Assembly: GCA_012800135.1 (NCBI GenBank)
Contig: JAAZJV010000179.1
Coordinates: 1 to 9,254, forward strand
Length of the DNA stretch: 9,254 bases
Origin: Clostridiaceae bacterium
GTDB lineage: Bacteria; Bacillota; Clostridia; Saccharofermentanales; DTU023
Direction: 5' to 3'
The position numbers were made by a program, and so were the translations under genes. Shown here in pieces: positions 5,965 through 9,254 of the stretch. Under the pieces are notes generated by a model. That model worked only from the letters and a program-made list of their open reading frames with translations, did not search any database and had not been told where the DNA came from. Positions within the stretch are counted from its first letter, which is position 1, and every line of letters begins with the position of its first letter.

Positions 5965-8900
5965 ATGAAAGTCACAAAATCCGTTAATTCGTTAATATGC
6001 CTAATGTTGGCTTTGGTGATGGCAGTGACCTCTACGGGGTTGACCGCCTGTAATAAGACTTCCGAAACTTCCGAATGGAAGGCTGCGGAAAATGAATGGG
6101 TATCGTTGGGTATTGACGTAGCCAAATCGGAAGGACATTATACCGTAACCCTTACTCATGACAGCGATGTATTTGGCGATAAGATTTCTGCCGAAAATAT
6201 CAAGATTGAAGGTGCCTATCTTAATGAGACCGATGCTCCTCAAGAAAGCACTGAGCCGACCTACACATCAGATACCATTACAGCGTTTCAGGTCGAAAGA
6301 GAATCGGCGAAGAAGCTGGTGATTACCTTTGACGCAACAGCTGATTATACACTGATGACCGTAGCCGTACATAAATCTGTGATGTCAAACAAAATGTTCG
6401 GCGATGCGTATTGGCGGGAAGGCTCTGAAGTGTATCTGCCGCCTTCGGTTTCGATTGTTGGTGAGTTTACGGTTTACGACCAAAACCCCACGTTGAATAT
6501 CGTTCTCGAAAACACGACCTTTTCGGATAACCTATCGGCAGATATGGTTGTTTTGGACGGAGCTTTTAGGGGCATAACGGTTACGGGCGTTACCGGCAAC
6601 GGACAGAACGTGACTGTCACAACGACCGGGACGATCAACGACAAGACTATCCACGGCAAGGTAACGCTCAAAGCCGAAGCTACCCTCTGCGGCAGTTCTT
6701 TAGATGCGTTTACAACGGTTAAGCCTGTCGGTGCGGCTGTGATCCCGGAAAGCTATCGTTTAGTCGACGGTAATCTCGAGTTCCGAGTGGAGTTTGGCAA
6801 TATCGCCCTTACCGCCGACAAGGCCGTCATTGCCGATGCGATTACGGCAGAAGACCTCGATATCGGCGTTAAAGAAGTAGGACCGGACTACGCGATTTTG
6901 ACCATTGCGACCGATGCCGCAACCGTTGACGAGGCACTGGATACTATCGGCAACGTCATCTTTTCCATTGCCGGCTCAGTGCTTTCCACGGGCAAGGACG
7001 CTGTGTTATTTATCAGCGCAACAACGGCGGAGCTCAGTTTTACGGTCGATTATGTCAGTTTGGAAAATGACAAGTACCGTGCGGAGGGCACCCTCTATGC
7101 GCTCTACGGAGATATGGAAGAGCTTACCGCCGCGGATTTAACCTTCGGCGGTGATTTTGCGGGCGCCAACGTGGAAAGCCTCAAGAAGAAAACAAGTTCT
7201 TACAGTCTGGTCTTTACGTTTGATTCACCTTATGAAGGGTTTGACCTTGAGACTTGCGAACTGAACGGAACGCTCACCGTTTCAGAAGGCAAGATCAAAA
7301 ATCTTTGGGGCACCAACGGTAACGGTACCTCTTCGTATACGTATGTCTATCAAGAAATGGACAAGGAACTCGGTGATTTCATTGACGCTACCGGTAAATT
7401 TGTCGGTGCCTTCGATTCGAATCTTTCCAATATCGGTAAGGCTGCGAGCGCTATCGGCGGAGTCGCAGGTGTGGCGAACGGTGTCCTCACTATTCTGAAG
7501 ATGACCGGGGTTATACAGGACAGTACGGATCGTAAACTCAAAGAGATCAAAGAAGCGGTTGATATGGTTTCCTCTAAGGTTGATGATCTTGCAGAAAAAT
7601 TAACGGCCCTGGGGAATGAGCTAAAAAGTTCCCTCGCTGACGTTAGCAGCAAGGTGGATAAGGCTATCTACACTAACGTCTCCAGCGGTTGGAATACTTA
7701 TATAAAAACCGATGTGGGTAATTTGAAAAAAATTATATCCGAATATGAGGAATATTTTCGCACGAGCATAGTACGCTTCCTTAATAACGACCCTAATAAT
7801 CCGGCAATAATCAAGATTTACGTTGACTCCGACGGAAATGTAACGCTTCCCGGTATAACTGCCAACTATTCACCGGACGGAAAGAGCATCGATACGATTT
7901 ACACGTACATGGGCAATAAGGCGGAAGTAAGCGCGCTTGCCGAGGAGATGATTAAAGGCGGCACGTTCGGTCAAAATCGCCATTCTTTGTACAACGGGTT
8001 TGATCATGCCCTAAAAGAAGGCTTTGAGAACCGTAATTTGCTTGATCTTATTGATGTCAGGATTATTAATAAAAAGACGGATCAAAACGATTCCGGTGCT
8101 GAGCTGACGCGTACGCAGCTATATTACGGGATGATCAATTGCTTTGCAAAAGCTGCCCTGGATAGGATAGGCGTGCAGAAAATACTCAATGCATATAAAG
8201 ATTTTTGTTATCACCTCGGCTACAAAGATGTGCAAGCGGGGATGAGCAGTATTGACTGTTTCTATACGATGATGACGCTCTACTACAATTTCTATGACGA
8301 AGCAGAGAACGATATCAAGCTGATGCGCGCATATCTCGACGCCTTCTCTATCAAGGCATTCCATTTAGCTGCATTTGCGCAGGCATATGACACAAACCCC
8401 ACTACCGTTGACGATGCTACTGCGGCGTTGGGAAATACACTGAAAAAGAAGGCTCCGGGGGAGGGTGTGGAGCTCCCTACTCCCAAATGGCCGTATATTA
8501 ATGTCAGGAGAGCCTATTCGTTTGTAGCAGGAAGAAAGATATGGGTATTTCCTCAAGCTACCGGCTATAGTCTTTTTGATTATATTCCAAGCAAAAACGA
8601 AGTTCTCAGCAAAGAACAAGTCAAGCAGATTCAAAATCGATATAAGACTTTGAAAAAAATCGGCATTACCGAAGCCGAGAGCTTTTTTGAGTATCTATGC
8701 GGAGATACATTAGAGTCTATACTTGAAGAAAGCGGCTGGGGGGAAACGAGGGTTGCAATAGACAGCGTAGAAAGCTCCTTTAAGCCTGACGGTTCTTTAT
8801 CACTATATGCATATAATACGGAAAAATCAAAATATCCGGGCGCCAGCTATTTTACAGAAGGAAAACTCAACAAGATAGATTGTTCGGGCAAAAGAGAAGA

Positions 8901-9090
8901 ACAGTATTATTCGAACCTCAAACGTATTGACACAACCTTTCTTGACGATACAGGCACCTTCGAGACCGTGCTAACCTATGCGGAAGGAAAATATGACGAG
9001 CGTCATGGGTCTTGGACTTATAATGAACACTGGAAGTTTTTCCGTCATTATTACGAAGGAAGCAGCGGTATTTACTTGTTGTGTTACTGA
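5965..9090 (+). CDS. Large multidomain predicted surface lipoprotein, unknown family
   Basis: A 1041-residue protein. The N-terminus is a lipoprotein signal: KVTK, a hydrophobic core of about residues 8-22, and lipobox LTAC with the modified Cys at 29. About four diverged beta-rich units follow, near 45-158, 160-252, 255-352 and 354-463. Each has a similar turn: FGDKISAENIKIEGAY, FSDNLSADMVVLDGAF, IADAITAEDLDIGVKE and YGDMEELTAADLTFGGDF. Next come a Gly/Ala hydrophobic segment (about 490-517, AIGGVAGVANGVLTILK) and a coiled coil (about 520-567) with regular Leu/Val heptads. A mostly helical region (575-820) and a mixed Tyr-rich C-terminus complete it. AAGGAG sits 7 bp before the ATG at 5965. 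The layout recalls anchored Ig-like surface proteins joined to a helical pore-former-like part, but that is inference; I recognise no family. It is likely exported and lipid-anchored on the outer face of the cell membrane. Confidence 0.85.
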   Translation: MKVTKSVNSLICLMLALVMAVTSTGLTACNKTSETSEWKAAENEWVSLGIDVAKSEGHYTVTLTHDSDVFGDKISAENIKIEGAYLNETDAPQESTEPTYTSDTITAFQVERESAKKLVITFDATADYTLMTVAVHKSVMSNKMFGDAYWREGSEVYLPPSVSIVGEFTVYDQNPTLNIVLENTTFSDNLSADMVVLDGAFRGITVTGVTGNGQNVTVTTTGTINDKTIHGKVTLKAEATLCGSSLDAFTTVKPVGAAVIPESYRLVDGNLEFRVEFGNIALTADKAVIADAITAEDLDIGVKEVGPDYAILTIATDAATVDEALDTIGNVIFSIAGSVLSTGKDAVLFISATTAELSFTVDYVSLENDKYRAEGTLYALYGDMEELTAADLTFGGDFAGANVESLKKKTSSYSLVFTFDSPYEGFDLETCELNGTLTVSEGKIKNLWGTNGNGTSSYTYVYQEMDKELGDFIDATGKFVGAFDSNLSNIGKAASAIGGVAGVANGVLTILKMTGVIQDSTDRKLKEIKEAVDMVSSKVDDLAEKLTALGNELKSSLADVSSKVDKAIYTNVSSGWNTYIKTDVGNLKKIISEYEEYFRTSIVRFLNNDPNNPAIIKIYVDSDGNVTLPGITANYSPDGKSIDTIYTYMGNKAEVSALAEEMIKGGTFGQNRHSLYNGFDHALKEGFENRNLLDLIDVRIINKKTDQNDSGAELTRTQLYYGMINCFAKAALDRIGVQKILNAYKDFCYHLGYKDVQAGMSSIDCFYTMMTLYYNFYDEAENDIKLMRAYLDAFSIKAFHLAAFAQAYDTNPTTVDDATAALGNTLKKKAPGEGVELPTPKWPYINVRRAYSFVAGRKIWVFPQATGYSLFDYIPSKNEVLSKEQVKQIQNRYKTLKKIGITEAESFFEYLCGDTLESILEESGWGETRVAIDSVESSFKPDGSLSLYAYNTEKSKYPGASYFTEGKLNKIDCSGKREEQYYSNLKRIDTTFLDDTGTFETVLTYAEGKYDERHGSWTYNEHWKFFRHYYEGSSGIYLLCY

Positions 9091-9116
9091 TTGAGTTTTA
9101 ATTGATTGAGTTTTAA
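9088..9116 (+). repeat. 14-bp tandem direct repeat at the stop codon
   Basis: TGATTGAGTTTTAA occurs at 9088-9101 and 9103-9116 with a 15-base period; the first copy includes the lipoprotein stop codon. It is probably a recent slippage duplication. Confidence 0.7.
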
Positions 9117-9150
9117 AAGTGCAGGTAGGCTTTTCCCGGTCTGCACTTTT
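9115..9150 (+). terminator. Rho-independent terminator between the two lipoprotein genes
   Basis: AAAAGTGCAG (9115-9124) pairs perfectly with CTGCACTTTT (9141-9150), a 10-bp stem with a 16-base loop. The 3' arm gives only four T before CAGGAGG, so it may leak and allow read-through into the next gene, whose ribosome binding site starts 2 bp later. It would work in either direction. Confidence 0.6.
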
Positions 9151-9162
9151 CAGGAGGTGAAA

Positions 9163-9254
9163 ATGAAAAAGCTCTGTTGTATCATTATTTGCATCATTCT
9201 TGCATGTGCTGTTTTTTCGTCTTGCTCCGATAAGGAGACACCGCCCGTTGTCGA
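9163..9254 (+). CDS. Second lipoprotein, N-terminal part (3' partial)
   Basis: Only 30 codons fall in the window. The ATG at 9163 is preceded by AGGAGGTGA (9152-9160), a nearly perfect Shine-Dalgarno. The peptide starts MKKLCCIIICIILACAVFSS and then C, a positively charged start, a very hydrophobic core and a lipobox FSSC with Cys at 21, followed by SDKET. It is thus an exported lipid-anchored protein. Phe at the -3 place is less usual but tolerated. The core is notably Cys-rich. It follows the large lipoprotein gene on the same strand after a short terminator, so the two may be related in function. Nothing can be said about the mature domain. Confidence 0.75.
   Translation, partial: MKKLCCIIICIILACAVFSSCSDKETPPVV

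Overview
The window looks like a piece of chromosome from a low-to-mid GC bacterium, most probably a Firmicute (Clostridia-like). The grounds are strong AGGAGG-type ribosome binding sites, a split (two-subunit) transketolase, a tRNA gene that encodes its own CCA, a clean TTGACA-17-TATGAT promoter, and lipoproteins with Gram-positive-style lipoboxes. A spirochaete cannot be excluded. No species is claimed. All clearly readable genes lie on the + strand.

Left part (1-4241), ordinary coding composition: the 3' end of a transketolase C-terminal subunit gene, 1 bp from a gene for an SCP2-like protein that appears to hold two SCP2-like units. Then comes a 342-bp non-coding gap with a long perfect hairpin and a candidate extended -10 promoter, a TetR-family regulator, a 323-bp hairpin-rich leader, and a Gfo/Idh/MocA-family NAD(P)-dependent oxidoreductase. 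The oxidoreductase has an unusual insertion in its C-terminal domain that begins near a T TTA AAA slippery heptamer.

Middle (4242-5494): a strong promoter starting 2 bp after the oxidoreductase stop, a tRNA-Thr(GGU) and its rho-independent terminator, then a 316-aa acidic soluble protein that resembles the DUF4085 family.

Right part (5495-9254), more AT-rich and accessory in character: a 470-bp gap that holds a decayed minus-strand coding remnant in three frames and a pair of 24-bp dyad repeats. The repeats differ only at two positions that pair with each other. The second repeat sits just upstream of the start of a 1041-aa predicted lipoprotein. That protein starts with a lipobox, continues with about four diverged beta-sandwich-like repeats, then a Gly/Ala-rich hydrophobic segment, a coiled coil and a long helical region. 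The layout recalls surface-anchored or pore-forming proteins, but I do not recognise a family. Its terminator is followed directly by a near-perfect Shine-Dalgarno and the start of a second lipoprotein that leaves the window, so the two may form a surface-protein locus.

The most interesting candidates are the large lipoprotein with its dyad-repeat leader, and the structured leader of the oxidoreductase gene.
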